A DNA stretch of 64,000 bases, from the NCBI GenBank assembly GCA_013397935.1, contig VZRN01001317.1, forward strand, positions 2,737,095-2,801,094, in the 5' to 3' direction. Positions 1-10,176 of this stretch are shown one piece after another; position 1 is the first letter of the stretch, and every line of letters begins with the position of its first letter. This DNA comes from Dasyornis broadbenti. Taxonomy: Eukaryota; Chordata; Aves; Passeriformes; Dasyornithidae. The position numbers were made by a program, and so were the translations under genes. The notes under the pieces were generated by a model, which was not told where the DNA came from, made no database searches, and saw only the letters and a program-made list of their open reading frames with translations.

Positions 1-608
1 TATATAGTCTAACATCTATTCTGATATAAAATAATTAACGAAATAATAAAATAATTCTAATAATGATAAATAAACCCCGCTAAAAGAAGTGCCTAGGTCT
101 CATGGTCTGTGTATGCATCTTGTACACCCTGTGTGAAGCACTGCACAGCTGCTGTGCTCAGGCCTTGTAAAACAAATCATTTCATGAATAATCAAAGAAA
201 ATGGATGCCAGGAAGAAAAAGGAATCTGGACATAAAATGGGGAGGGTAAGCATTAACAATATGAGGAAAACTTCTGGACAGGATTTTAGTGCCTTCTCCA
301 TGCTGATGAACAGACTGCATTTCTTCTTGGAGCAGATTGTGAATTTCGTTCCATGCGTGCAGCCCCCAGGGTGTAAGATGCTCATACCTATAGGAGGGGA
401 AAATGAGAATGAAACTCAAACTGCAGCCAGAGAATTGGGGATCTTGAGACATCTCCTGAACTTACTTTGCTATAGCTTTTCAAAGGCTCTGTCTTTTTTC
501 TTCAGTTTTGGGGGTTTTGTTTTGGTTTTCAGTTATTTTGATTTGGGTTCCTTTTGGGTTTTTGGTGGTTTTTTTGGATTTTTTTTTTTATTTTTTTTTT
601 TATTTTTT
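1..608. other. AT-rich noncoding sequence, T-rich end
   Basis: No recognisable gene. The sequence is AT-rich, and from about position 494 it becomes strongly T-rich, running into the assembly gap as T runs broken by single A or G bases. Apparent long open frames here exist only because the N run contains no stop codons. Confidence 0.6.
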
Positions 609-1025
609 NNNNNNNNNNNNNNNNNNNNNNNNNNNNNNNNNNNNNNNNNNNNNNNNNNNNNNNNNNNNNNNNNNNNNNNNNNNNNNNNNNNNNNNNNNNN
701 NNNNNNNNNNNNNNNNNNNNNNNNNNNNNNNNNNNNNNNNNNNNNNNNNNNNNNNNNNNNNNNNNNNNNNNNNNNNNNNNNNNNNNNNNNNNNNNNNNNN
801 NNNNNNNNNNNNNNNNNNNNNNNNNNNNNNNNNNNNNNNNNNNNNNNNNNNNNNNNNNNNNNNNNNNNNNNNNNNNNNNNNNNNNNNNNNNNNNNNNNNN
901 NNNNNNNNNNNNNNNNNNNNNNNNNNNNNNNNNNNNNNNNNNNNNNNNNNNNNNNNNNNNNNNNNNNNNNNNNNNNNNNNNNNNNNNNNNNNNNNNNNNN
1001 NNNNNNNNNNNNNNNNNNNNNNNNN
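609..1025. other. Assembly gap (417 N)
   Basis: A run of 417 N bases. The left flank is a long T-rich tract and the right flank starts with eight A bases, so the gap probably sits in low-complexity sequence that was hard to sequence or assemble. Any frame crossing it is uninterpretable. Confidence 0.99.
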
Positions 1026-1685
1026 AAAAAAAATCTGCATGTGTGTTGATATAGATGTCTGTAAATTATGAAAATATTGTGATCCATGTAATTCATATCT
1101 AAGTACAATAGATCTTTCAATGCTGTGTCTAGACACAGGCACAATTTATTCCTTTCCATTTGTGTCTTGCACAGGCTCTTCATGACCCTCCTCAGTCACC
1201 ACTCTACAATATCTTTTTCAGAGGGAAACTTGTTTTATACCAAGCAAATTATGATTATTTTAAAAACCCCACATACAATTCTATTAATAAGTTATTTATT
1301 AAAACCAGCCATTTTAAAATGATCAACTTATTTTCTCAAAGGTTGTTTGTTTCACAAAGGAGCTGCCGTTACCTCACCATTTCCAGTCTGCTTTTTTCCA
1401 CCCTTTTAGTTTCTTCATGTTTTCCATACACCAGACCATTTCATGGTTGAAATTCTGTCCAGCGGAGGGAAAAAAGGACATATTACGACAATGTCAGCTG
1501 TTACATCTCTAAGCATTCAGTAATTCATACACACTGACAATATATGTGACGTTCCACAGAACAAAAAAGTAATGGAAAAATCTCATGGAAGTTGGTAAAG
1601 AGACTTTGGAGTTATTGAGGTTATAAAGAAACCTGTGTGAATTGTTTTTCTCAGTCTCTCATTGTTAAATATTTTTCTTTTCCAG
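1026..1685. other. Noncoding sequence with one strong splice acceptor
   Basis: There is no gene I can name. A good plus-strand acceptor (pyrimidine tract, then 'gtcttgcacag') lies near 1160-1174. The frame after it stays open to 1450, but no usable donor follows. It could be a decoy or part of an unrecognised transcript. Confidence 0.4.
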
Positions 1686-1795
1686 TACAAAAGACAGTTC
1701 TAGTAGACTGGAAGAGACCAAAAAAGAGGACCAAGGGAAATATTTGTTGCAGAGATCTGCAGAACAGAGTACAAGAGCTGGGAGCAAATGGACAG
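1686..1795 (+). other. Candidate internal exon (plus A)
   Basis: A 110-nt segment bounded by a textbook acceptor ('tttttcttttccag') and a perfect donor (CAG|gtaagt at 1796). Two frames are open throughout. One reads as a charged, Ser/Lys/Glu-rich peptide that begins TKDSSSRLEETKKEDQ and leaves one base for the next exon. The other reads QKTVLVDWKRPKKRTK and ends on a codon boundary. I recognise neither. The first frame joins in phase to the candidate last exon at 4079. It could be an exon of an unknown coding gene, a noncoding-RNA exon, or a chance pairing of splice signals. Confidence 0.3.
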
Positions 1796-4078
1796 GTAAG
1801 TCTGAGAAAGATGCAGCAATAAAATCTCCTGATTTATGACCCAAGTGCCTCGACCTTCTGATTTCCAGAAGTAAATAAATAAATAACAAATAAACAGGCC
1901 GACAAAAAAAAAAGTGGAATAAGTGTTTAGGGACACTGCACAGGATTAATTTTTTTTCCTTGTTCCAAAATACAGCCAACATTTTTCTGTTTGCTCTGAA
2001 AGGTAAAGATATTCCCCATCCCTTTTAACAAGACCATACTTTCCCCCTTTCCCTTTTCCTGCTGCCCTGCAAATGGGAGGTATGGGCCAGCTGTGAGAAA
2101 CACAGTATTCTGAAATTAGGAGAAAACCCCTTAAAGCAATTCCCACAGCCTTCACAGTGAAAGGTGCCATCGAAATCCTGCAATTTACTTACTGCAACTT
2201 CAACAACAATTAATATTAACGTTTAGATGCTGAATATGAGCTGTTCTTCTAGCAGACGGAACTATAACTATATTCCCTAGGAATGTTGTTTTCCTTCCAA
2301 CAGATGAATTTCATATCTTTGAAAACCATCACAGCGTTTTCGAGACGCTAAGTGCAGACACTATTCGAATATATTCCTGTGCAAAGCAAAGGGCCACCAG
2401 GGGATCGGGTGGATCACAGGTCTCAGGTGCGATCTCATGGTGACTGCAAGCACTGCAAAAGGAGGTTAAGGGAAGCAGGGAGAGACGGCAAAGGGAAGCT
2501 TTTGCTGCAAGAATCACTCTGGCTGGAGGTTTTCCAGGAAATGCCTGTTCTCCTGGGGCTTGCCATGGGTCTTCTCTGGCAGCCAGCCCAGAGCACAGGT
2601 ACACAGGCACCTTGCTGCTTTCTTGGCAGCTCATGGGATTTTGTGGCATATCCAATGAGGCATTCTGGGGGGAGGCTGCAGTCCCCAGGTTATGTAAAGG
2701 AAAACTTTGCATGATGTTGTATTAAAATGTAAACAGGCACCATAGTATTAATAAAAACAATAACAATAATAACAATAATAGCAATAATAATCTCTTTAAT
2801 GTGTAGTAGTCAGTATTTCCTCCTGCTGCTGCACAACTTCTGATTCTGAAATGATGCCAAACCAGCATGGCTGTCCTTTGGATATGAAGCCCTATCTTCA
2901 AAACACAGAGAGAAATCTCTCTAAGACATGCAGTGCTTTAGAAAACTAAATTCTGCTCCCTGTAGTTATAGCTGAACCTTTCTAGCTGCTATGTCAGTTC
3001 TGTCAACCTCTTGACCTTAATAACTGCTCTTGTGCACCGAAAAGTATGAGGACACCATGCTAGCACTTTATTTGTTTTCCAATATTAAAAATTTCCCAAA
3101 GTCTGCAAGCGAACAAAAGAATTGTTTACAGACAGATTCTGAAGAGTGTAGTCTTTGTAAACAGCATCCAAGGAACCTTACAAGATACTCTTTGCTCAGC
3201 TAGAATATTTTGGGTTTGCCCAGGAAAAGGCACTGATAGATGGAGTAAAACTGCCAGTAGCATGTATGTGGGACTAGGGTATGCACAAACAAGATCCAGA
3301 CTTGGTACAAGGTATTTATAATGAGGTAATTAATTTTGTATTATCTTTAGTAATGGTAGTTCTAGATTGCTCATCCAAAGAGCAGGAAGTGAAAGATATT
3401 TGACCTTTTATTTTGTATGCCTTGAACAATTGTGGTCTTTAGCTACCATAGCATGAGCGATCAAGGTCAATATCACAATAGCTGTCATACAGCGATTGTG
3501 ATAATTTTCGACATCTGTGTTTGTCTTGTAAAATTTTGGTGTAAAATATATCAAAGTGTATTTATATGAGCTCTAATCAAAAGTTTCACTTATAATTTAT
3601 GCTGCTTTTCTATGAGGTGTATTTATTTTGAAGTCTTTAAATAATATTCATGCCATTAGGAATTATGAAGGTAATGGACATCAGTATTATTTAAACTCTT
3701 GTATTTTCCTCTGCTGTGTCTCAGTGGGAATGTTGAGTGCCACACAAGAGCTATAATTGAGGAATCCCTTGCTCTCTGTGACTCTGATTGCTATTATGAT
3801 TGGAATAATTTGCATTTTTATGGAGATACTATTCTGTCGTCAGGCATCCATGACTGTGCTTGATGCTTTGAAGATCATTTGAAAAGACACATAGAAATTA
3901 TTTGCTTTTAGTAGAATGGCTCTTTACTTGCAAGCAAAAACAAATTATTTGGTTCAAAGAAAACAAAAAAAGGGCTCATAAGTGTCTGAAGAAGGAGCTG
4001 TTGGTAAACAATATCTCCAGAAAATGATTCCTCCTCAAATGCCTGCAAAGAACACGTTACTAAAATCCTCTCTTGCAG
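1796..4078. other. Noncoding stretch, possible intron
   Basis: This lies between the two plus-strand candidate exons. Around 2330-2710 it is GC-richer and open on both strands (about 120 codons each way), with no family resemblance. After that it is AT-rich, with a trinucleotide-like repeat near 2750. Nothing else is recognisable. Confidence 0.45.
2747..2792. repeat. AAT/AAC microsatellite
   Basis: An imperfect run of AAT and AAC units ('aacaataataacaataata'). It is a simple sequence repeat with no coding content. Confidence 0.85.
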
Positions 4079-4210
4079 ACATGTTAAGATCCTTGCAGTC
4101 TTACCAAGCAATAAAATCACTGGTAGGGTTAGAGCCTTCTGTACCAGCAGGTCACTTCATCTCTCTGGTCTCCCTGTAAGTGCCTAATAAAGAATTTGTG
4201 GATTTTTCCA
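4079..4210 (+). other. Candidate terminal exon
   Basis: A strong acceptor ('atcctctcttgcag') opens a frame that starts with a split codon (two bases, AC) and then MLRSLQSYQAIKSL. It runs to a TAA at 4177-4179. An AATAAA follows seven bases later, with a T/GT-rich stretch after it, as in a mammalian- or avian-type 3' end. The leading AC completes a GAC codon with the base left over by the candidate exon at 1686-1795, so the two join in frame across a 2.3-kb intron. The 33-codon tail matches no family I know. The 3' boundary is approximate. Confidence 0.25.
4186..4191 (+). terminator. Candidate poly(A) signal AATAAA
   Basis: A canonical AATAAA just after the stop codon of the candidate terminal exon, followed by a GT/T-rich stretch ('ttgtggattttt') at the usual distance. 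AATAAA is common in AT-rich DNA, so the weight comes from context. Confidence 0.25.
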
Positions 4211-6879
4211 CTTTGGAAGCCTGAGGCTCTGGCATGTGGCTTCCACCTTGTTCAAATACAGGTTTAGACTCTGGCTTCATGAATTAGTGGTACCACACTG
4301 CAAGTGTCACTGTTGTCAGGAAATCCCCTTTTGAAGAAAGCAGACAGAAACCATACAGCTGAGCCTTTGGTACCCGTTTCACCCCACTAAATTCACAGTT
4401 AGCAATAGCTGGTTCTGCACTTGGGCTGTGTTGAGAAAAGAGTGATTAAACTCGAGAGTTTTGGAGTTGTCTGTGACCAAGTGCTAAAATATGGCTCTCC
4501 ATTACCCTGCAATCATATACACAGGCACAGAGGAAACATGTCAATGGAAATTACACACCTCTGACTAACGGTAAACATTATTTACAGAATTTTTCAATTT
4601 CATAATGGAGGGAACTTACCACCTCAGAGCCTGCAGAGTAAGAGAGTCAAAGCAGCCAATGTAGACCAGCTGGCACTTACCTGTTGTCTTAAAAGCTGAT
4701 ATTACAGACCTAAAAATTCCCAGGTAATTCATGTGATCTGAGTTCTTTGTGTACAACCCTAACAATTTCTGTTGGGCCCTTCTCTTTCTTTTCACAGAGG
4801 AAAGAAATTAAGACCTCACCCATGTAGGAAGAACTCTTGTTCTAATACTGACTCAGAACTTCCTAAATGTAACGTGTCCCAAGTGAATTTCTTAATGTTG
4901 CTTTGGCCAAGTCAACTTGTGACTTAAGAGTGTGGATTACAGAGAACTAGTTTATTTAACTCCAGGGTCCAAATGCAGCATCCATTCTAAGCCTTAGACT
5001 TAGACTTACGAAAACATCCTGCACAGGTGTGAACTGGCAATATTCACTGCCTTTACCAGGTACCCCAAACCATGATTAATTGAAGTTCATGTATGAATTT
5101 AAGGCACAAAGCACTCTCAGCATTAAAGGCTCTAAGACAACTAATTTCTGAGCAACTATAACCAAGCACGTTGGCTCATCCATAGTGAAGTCTTCAGGCA
5201 CATCATAGACTAAAGGACACTTCTGTTCCCCCCTCTTTTTTTTTTTTTTGACAGCATTGTTCTTCATGCCCTGTATAATTAAAATTCTGTCATCTCCATT
5301 ATGAACCTCTATTTTTGCTGGTTTATATCCTCGTCCATAATTTAGTCTGAAAGGGAGGCTGTGGTATGGAATTTTGTCACAACCAGGGGTTCTTCTCGCA
5401 CTGAGTAAAAATAAGTGCTAAGATTTTCAGAAGTGATTCATCAATTGCACCCTTCTGATTTAAACTGGTGGAAGGGTTATGAATCTCCAAGGGTGGGCAG
5501 AAGAATCTGGCTTTTCTACAAAACAAGCCTCATTGGGCACCCATTTAAAAATTGTTGCTCTTGTCTAAAGAACAGAGTAGGTTTGTTCCTTTTTTTTGAA
5601 ACTCAGGCGTCAGCAGAAATACAGTATTTAGAGTCAGATGCTCACTGCAATATTCTGATACAAAGGACCCTTCCCTTTCCAAGGAAAATTTGCCATCATT
5701 GGCTTCTTGTCTTCTTGTATTTAAAAGCAAGCACAATGTCTGAGGGAAAATATATCACAGGACAGGCATGGCAGTTAATTGAAATATGAAATACCAGTGT
5801 TTCATATTTCTTCTGCACATATACAGATTAAAGACTTCCTAAATGAATACTGACACAAACAGATAGAAATGTTCTGGAGATGCAGTCTGGCTGTTTTATG
5901 ATTGTTTCTTGCACAACTACTGATTTTGTAATGGTGTATTGCCAAGCCTTACAATGATTTGATGGAACTGCAATTGGTCCTCGTAGGCCTGTTTTTTACA
6001 GCCTACTTAGACAATGAAATCTGAAATTATTATACAAAGCACACGATCTACTGTCTCTCATGATCATGACAAAGCTATAAAATGTCCATTCTTTTGTAGA
6101 CCATGACATTTTTAAATGCTTCTGGTTTTCTGTTACTGTGTTTATCCTCCCATATCTCAGTAACACTAAATGGTGCTATTATTTAAAATTACAGCTCCAG
6201 GTCATCCCTTTTCTAATGGGAATTGAGTTAGATCCAAGATAACAGCAGTCCTGTTCTTCAGAGAGATTGACGGGGTCAGTTCAACTTCACACCTGTTTTA
6301 AACCCATTCAGTTGCTTTACTATCCCTCAGCCTCAAATCAGAAGCTTTTCTGAAATCTGGGCCACAGTAGATCACAAATGATCACTATGGCCATAACTGC
6401 TTTCTGTGAAGGAAAAACGGTGAGAATTGTGAGGGAAAGATGGAGAAATAAGAGGAAGATGAAGGGAACATATCCTGTTCTCTAGTCCTGCCTGCTTTTG
6501 AGTGAAGGAAATTCATATCCATTAGGATGCCCTCTCTGCACTGCCTGCTTCTGACATAATCTGCTGTCCTGCTCATCATGGAGTGTTGCAAAAAGGGCAG
6601 ATACACCAGGCAAAGAAGTACCAGTTAAGGAGAGTCATATTTAGAACAGAACTTCATGCTGTTAATTCAACTGAGCACTTGAGGATGTGTCTGGGTCACC
6701 CAGTTCTGAGAGGTAGCTACGTATGTGTTCAACATTTGGCACACATTTTCCTGGATATGTGGGGCTTTTTTACAGGGTTTTTTAGCATTTATTGGTTAAG
6801 AACTGCTTAAATGCTTTTTTTGAGTTGGCACTGGAATGAAAAAGCAGTCACAGAGAAACTGTGAGTTAAAATAAAATAC
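4211..6879. other. Noncoding AT-rich stretch
   Basis: No gene recognised. A strong plus acceptor ends at 4797, but an in-frame stop follows and no good donor is present. A strong minus donor (CAG|gtaagt, 4679-4680) lacks a good acceptor. A short poly-T run lies near 5240. The rest shows no repeats or structured elements. Confidence 0.5.
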
Positions 6880-7078
6880 CTGCCTCGTTGAAAGGGAGTC
6901 CTTGAGTTCTGAGCTCCCGTGCTGACACGGGATGTGCACTGTCCATCCTGCAATGCACCTGCCCTCTGACTGCAGGGGAAAGGCTCACAGGGAGCTCATC
7001 TGCAGAGGGGAGCAGCTGGATGCTGTTCTGTGTGCCTGGCAAAAGAGGGGTGGCTGGTTCAGAGCAGTGGAACAGCAC
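6880..7078 (-). other. Candidate exon (minus chain, most 3')
   Basis: A 199-nt minus-strand segment, GC-richer than its surroundings. It follows an acceptor with a T run ('aactctttttag') and ends at CAG|gtattt. One frame is open end to end: it starts VLFHCSEPATPLLPG on a codon boundary and leaves one base at the donor. An in-frame stop comes soon after the donor, so the open frame nearly coincides with the splice-bounded segment. The peptide is Pro/Ser/Leu-rich with no domain I recognise. The phase fits the 39-nt candidate at 10138-10176. Confidence 0.2.
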
Positions 7079-8349
7079 CTAAAAAGAGTTTGAGGTTGGG
7101 TGCATTTCTTCACCTGCCTCTGGCTGCCACTCCAAAAGCATCCTAAACATTGCAGGCATTGATTTAAGTCTATGGCTCTTGCAGATGAGAAAGTCTCAGG
7201 CACATTTTTAGCAGAAACATAAAAATGCTGACATCTTTTTTTCTTTCGTGACTGCTCCATATATTATGCTGCTAATAGATGCCTCTCTTGAATTTCAGAC
7301 AGTAAAAATAATTACCACAATTTCTCTTTTTGCCTCTCCCCCTTCCCTTCTGGTGGCTTCTGAGTCTCTTTGAATGAAGGCTTGGCTGCATAACCAGACC
7401 TGCATAAATCACATCAGCCCCTGTGTCTGTGCATGGAATAGCAGCACATGCAGGTCTCCTACGCACAGGAGAGGATTAAGAACAGATTAAGCACATTGAT
7501 TCTGCTGTTCCCCCAGTGTGTGCTTCATCTAACTATTCCACTATACACTTGGCACGTTTGTGATTAAAGCCTGTGTGACAGATGAACATATTGTAGGCAG
7601 ATAGAAAGAAAGCAGCCATTAAAATTAGTTTGAGTTACTTCTCTTGCTTACAAAAAAACCCACAAAACCCAAAACAAACTGCCCTCCAAACCAGATCTTT
7701 TATCTTGAATTCTAGAAGCAATCAGAAGTATTTCTAAATCTCATGCCTTCCCAAACAAGGAGTTTGAAGGAAAGGGCCCCTTAAGAAGCTCAAGGAAGAC
7801 AAAACGAGAAAGGGAAATTATTCCTTCTGGGACTAAAAACTCAAATTTGGTGATCAAAGGCAGGTCTTCCAATGTGTTTATTCAGTAAGATTTTCAGTCT
7901 GTGGGAGTAGAGAGAGCTCAGTATCCCACAGGATGTTCCAAATCGGTCAGGATTAGCCCTCTGGGTCTAGAAGAGTGATTGTATTTCCTATTATTGTAGC
8001 ATGATGGTCTAGAATTACAAAATTTGAATTTTCTTTGTTGCCACTCCTACATTGAACAGACAATACTAATATTTCCCTTGCATGTACATCACCAGCATGA
8101 AAATTTGTCCTTGGGTAGTGAGCTGGCCTAAATTCCAGATCCTAACACTACTGTGGATAATGGTAAAATTAAATTTTGATTTTTACTGCTTCTCCTCCAA
8201 TATAATCCTTACATTATCAGCATCATGCTTCTGTGGCATGAAGGTTAACTGCATTCTGGCTCCATTTACAAGAATGCAGCGAGGTGAGTGAAGCAAGGGC
8301 TCATTCTCCACTCTTCAGCACTTGGGAGCCTGATCTGAAATGGGCTGGG
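7079..8349. other. Noncoding stretch
   Basis: AT-rich noncoding sequence. An A/C-rich patch (AAACCCA-like) lies near 7648-7680. A short splice-bounded segment at 8221-8283 (donor GAG|gtgagt) is open in one frame but has a weak pyrimidine tract, and I do not call it. Nothing else is recognisable. Confidence 0.5.
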
Positions 8350-8605
8350 GCTTCCCAGCCCAAGGAACGCAGTGACCAAACGGAAGGAGTCCAGCAAGGA
8401 CCACGGCATGTCCTGGGGGAGGCAGCAGATAATGGATAAGGATGGTCTGGAAAGGCTGGAGTGGTGGCAGAGAAGCTGGAGCCAGTGAGAGGACAGGGAA
8501 GAGCAGCCTCAGGCTGCGGCAGGGGACTTTCTTATGGAACAGTGAAATGCATCTCCTGGAGAGGCTGTGCCATCCCCAGCCCAGGGGAAGGTCAGACGTC
8601 GCCAG
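8350..8605 (+). mobile_element. Decayed CR1 LINE body fragment (probable)
   Basis: A GC-richer block with landmarks in the order known from avian CR1 3' halves. These are a 'gtccagcaaggaccacg' segment like the CR1 'gtccagcaaagggccacg', an 'agtgagaggacaggg' segment like the 'agtgacaggacaagggg' region, 'caggctgcggcagggga' like 'aggctgcaccagggga', and 'ctggagaggctgtgccatcccc' cut here to its core 'gaggctgtgccatcccc'. Spacing is disturbed and the 3' tail is missing, so it is old and truncated. I compared it with remembered family features only. An alignment to CR1 consensus sequences would settle it. Confidence 0.45.
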
Positions 8606-10137
8606 CTCAGGATCATTGGCAGCCTCACTTCACTGCACCAGAATCAAACTCCAGGTTCCTTTGTTTTGAGTGGTCAGACAAGGTGATCACCAAAGATCAA
8701 TTCCTACCGAAATTGTGTAAGGAGTTTTTGTTTTCATTTACGCTGTCAGTCAACCCCAAATTGTGGCCATTTAATTGGTGACATATTAAAGGAAAAAAGT
8801 CTTCATACTGTGGTCTAGGATTCTTTTCCAGTTATTTATTTCCATTTTTTCTTACCCCAGCCCTGATTTCATAGTCCCTCTACAAAGGGTCTGAAAACAC
8901 AAGGACAATGAATTAACGATTAATGGCAGAATAAATGATTGGGGTTTTTTCAGGAAAATAATTACAGACTGTTTTCATATTTCAAATTGAATTATTAGTG
9001 TTTAAATTTAAGGTCATAGGACCTTTATTTGTTTGTTGAGAGGTTGTTTGGTTGGTTTTTTTTTACCTTTTGATTCGGTTTTTTTCCCTGCCATTGCTAT
9101 CTTCTGACATTCTAGAAAGGTACTAGGAAAATTACAGTTCCATCATTTCAGTTGTTTGGTACCTCTTCAACCTCACTGCCATTTTTTTTCGTTTGTTTCA
9201 TGTGCCAGCTGTTAAATACACTTGCAAAGGGACTGTAAATTCTGTCTGTGGAAACCCCTTTCCAGACAAATATGCTATCCAGGTGCTACAGGAATTTATT
9301 GTTCAGTGCAAAGTATTAAAAACAGAAAGTTGCTTTATTACTTTGACAGTCTTGTATTTGAAACTGTCAATACCCAGGAAAAAAAAAAGTGCAACAGAGA
9401 TTTAAAATGGAATTACGTGGTACAAACTAAATTCTAACCTGACCAGATGGGATATTTGGGAGGTAACCATTTTAAATCCCCCTTTCCCTGTTGCTTTAAG
9501 GTTTTAATGGACTGGGGAAGATAGCTAAAGTGATTGACAGATGTATCACCATCAGAGAATATATCCACATCCTCCTCTATTACATCAATCCTACAGAATT
9601 AGCAATGGTAATTCAGCTTTTAATTTTGATACCTAGAAAGCTGTAGCAAAATACTTCAGTGTGTGCTCTGTATATGAAAAGTAAAAGAAAATAAAATTAG
9701 GATTGTTGTAAGCACTATGGATATTGAGTAAGCATTAGTCGCCTCCCAAAAACCAGGAAAACAGCAGTGAATTTCAACAGCTACATTTAAATCTGGGTTT
9801 CGGCCTTTTTTTTTAACAGATAAGGAAGTACTAGGATTAAATAAAAATGAACCTTGTCTCTCCATCTGAACTGAAACGCAGAATAACAATAAAAAGCCCA
9901 CATGAATTCATTAGGAAGGAGGCTGAGTAAAATTTCCTGACAAAACAGACACTCTTCACCTTGTACCTTTCTAATGCATTCAATGAACTGTTGCAACTAA
10001 AAGATGAGCTTAAGTTTATCCCAAAATGTGATTTTAATTGCTGTCCTCCTCTTTTCACATATTTTGGTGCTCCCTTTTGTATTGTCTCCTTACAGTGTTG
10101 TTCACGTAAACAGGAACTAAAAAATGAAGACACTCAC
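8606..10137. other. Noncoding stretch
   Basis: AT-rich, with several T-rich runs (near 9050-9090 and 9180) and no recognised gene. Near 10046-10095 a long pyrimidine-rich stretch ends in a good plus-strand acceptor ('tctccttacag'). The frame downstream (CCSRKQELKNEDTHLLEL) is open to 10240 but has no donor. Confidence 0.45.
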
Positions 10138-10176
10138 CTTCTTGAGCTGTATTGTGCCAAGGGATGCTCTTTCTTC
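10138..10176 (-). other. Candidate 39-nt microexon (minus chain)
   Basis: On the minus strand, a long T run ending in 'ttttttccag' is followed by exactly 39 nt and then AAG|gtgagt. Both sites are strong, the length is a multiple of three, and all three frames are open; frame 1 reads EERASLGTIQLKK. A frame-preserving microexon is a known vertebrate pattern, but the acceptor depends on a homopolymer that could be a coincidental poly-T. It overlaps a plus-strand open frame that follows the acceptor at 10095. Confidence 0.22.

Noticed and set aside
201..1183. Several long open frames on both strands across the first gap
   Set aside because: They are open only because N bases contain no stops; the real sequence on either side is low-complexity T/A runs.
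4798..5028. Strong plus acceptor ('tctttcttttcacag') with a possible CACAG|gtgtga donor
   Set aside because: All frames contain stops before the donor and the donor is weak.
8221..8283. 63-nt segment ending at GAG|gtgagt
   Set aside because: The acceptor has a weak pyrimidine tract and the peptide is unremarkable; it also adjoins the probable CR1 block.
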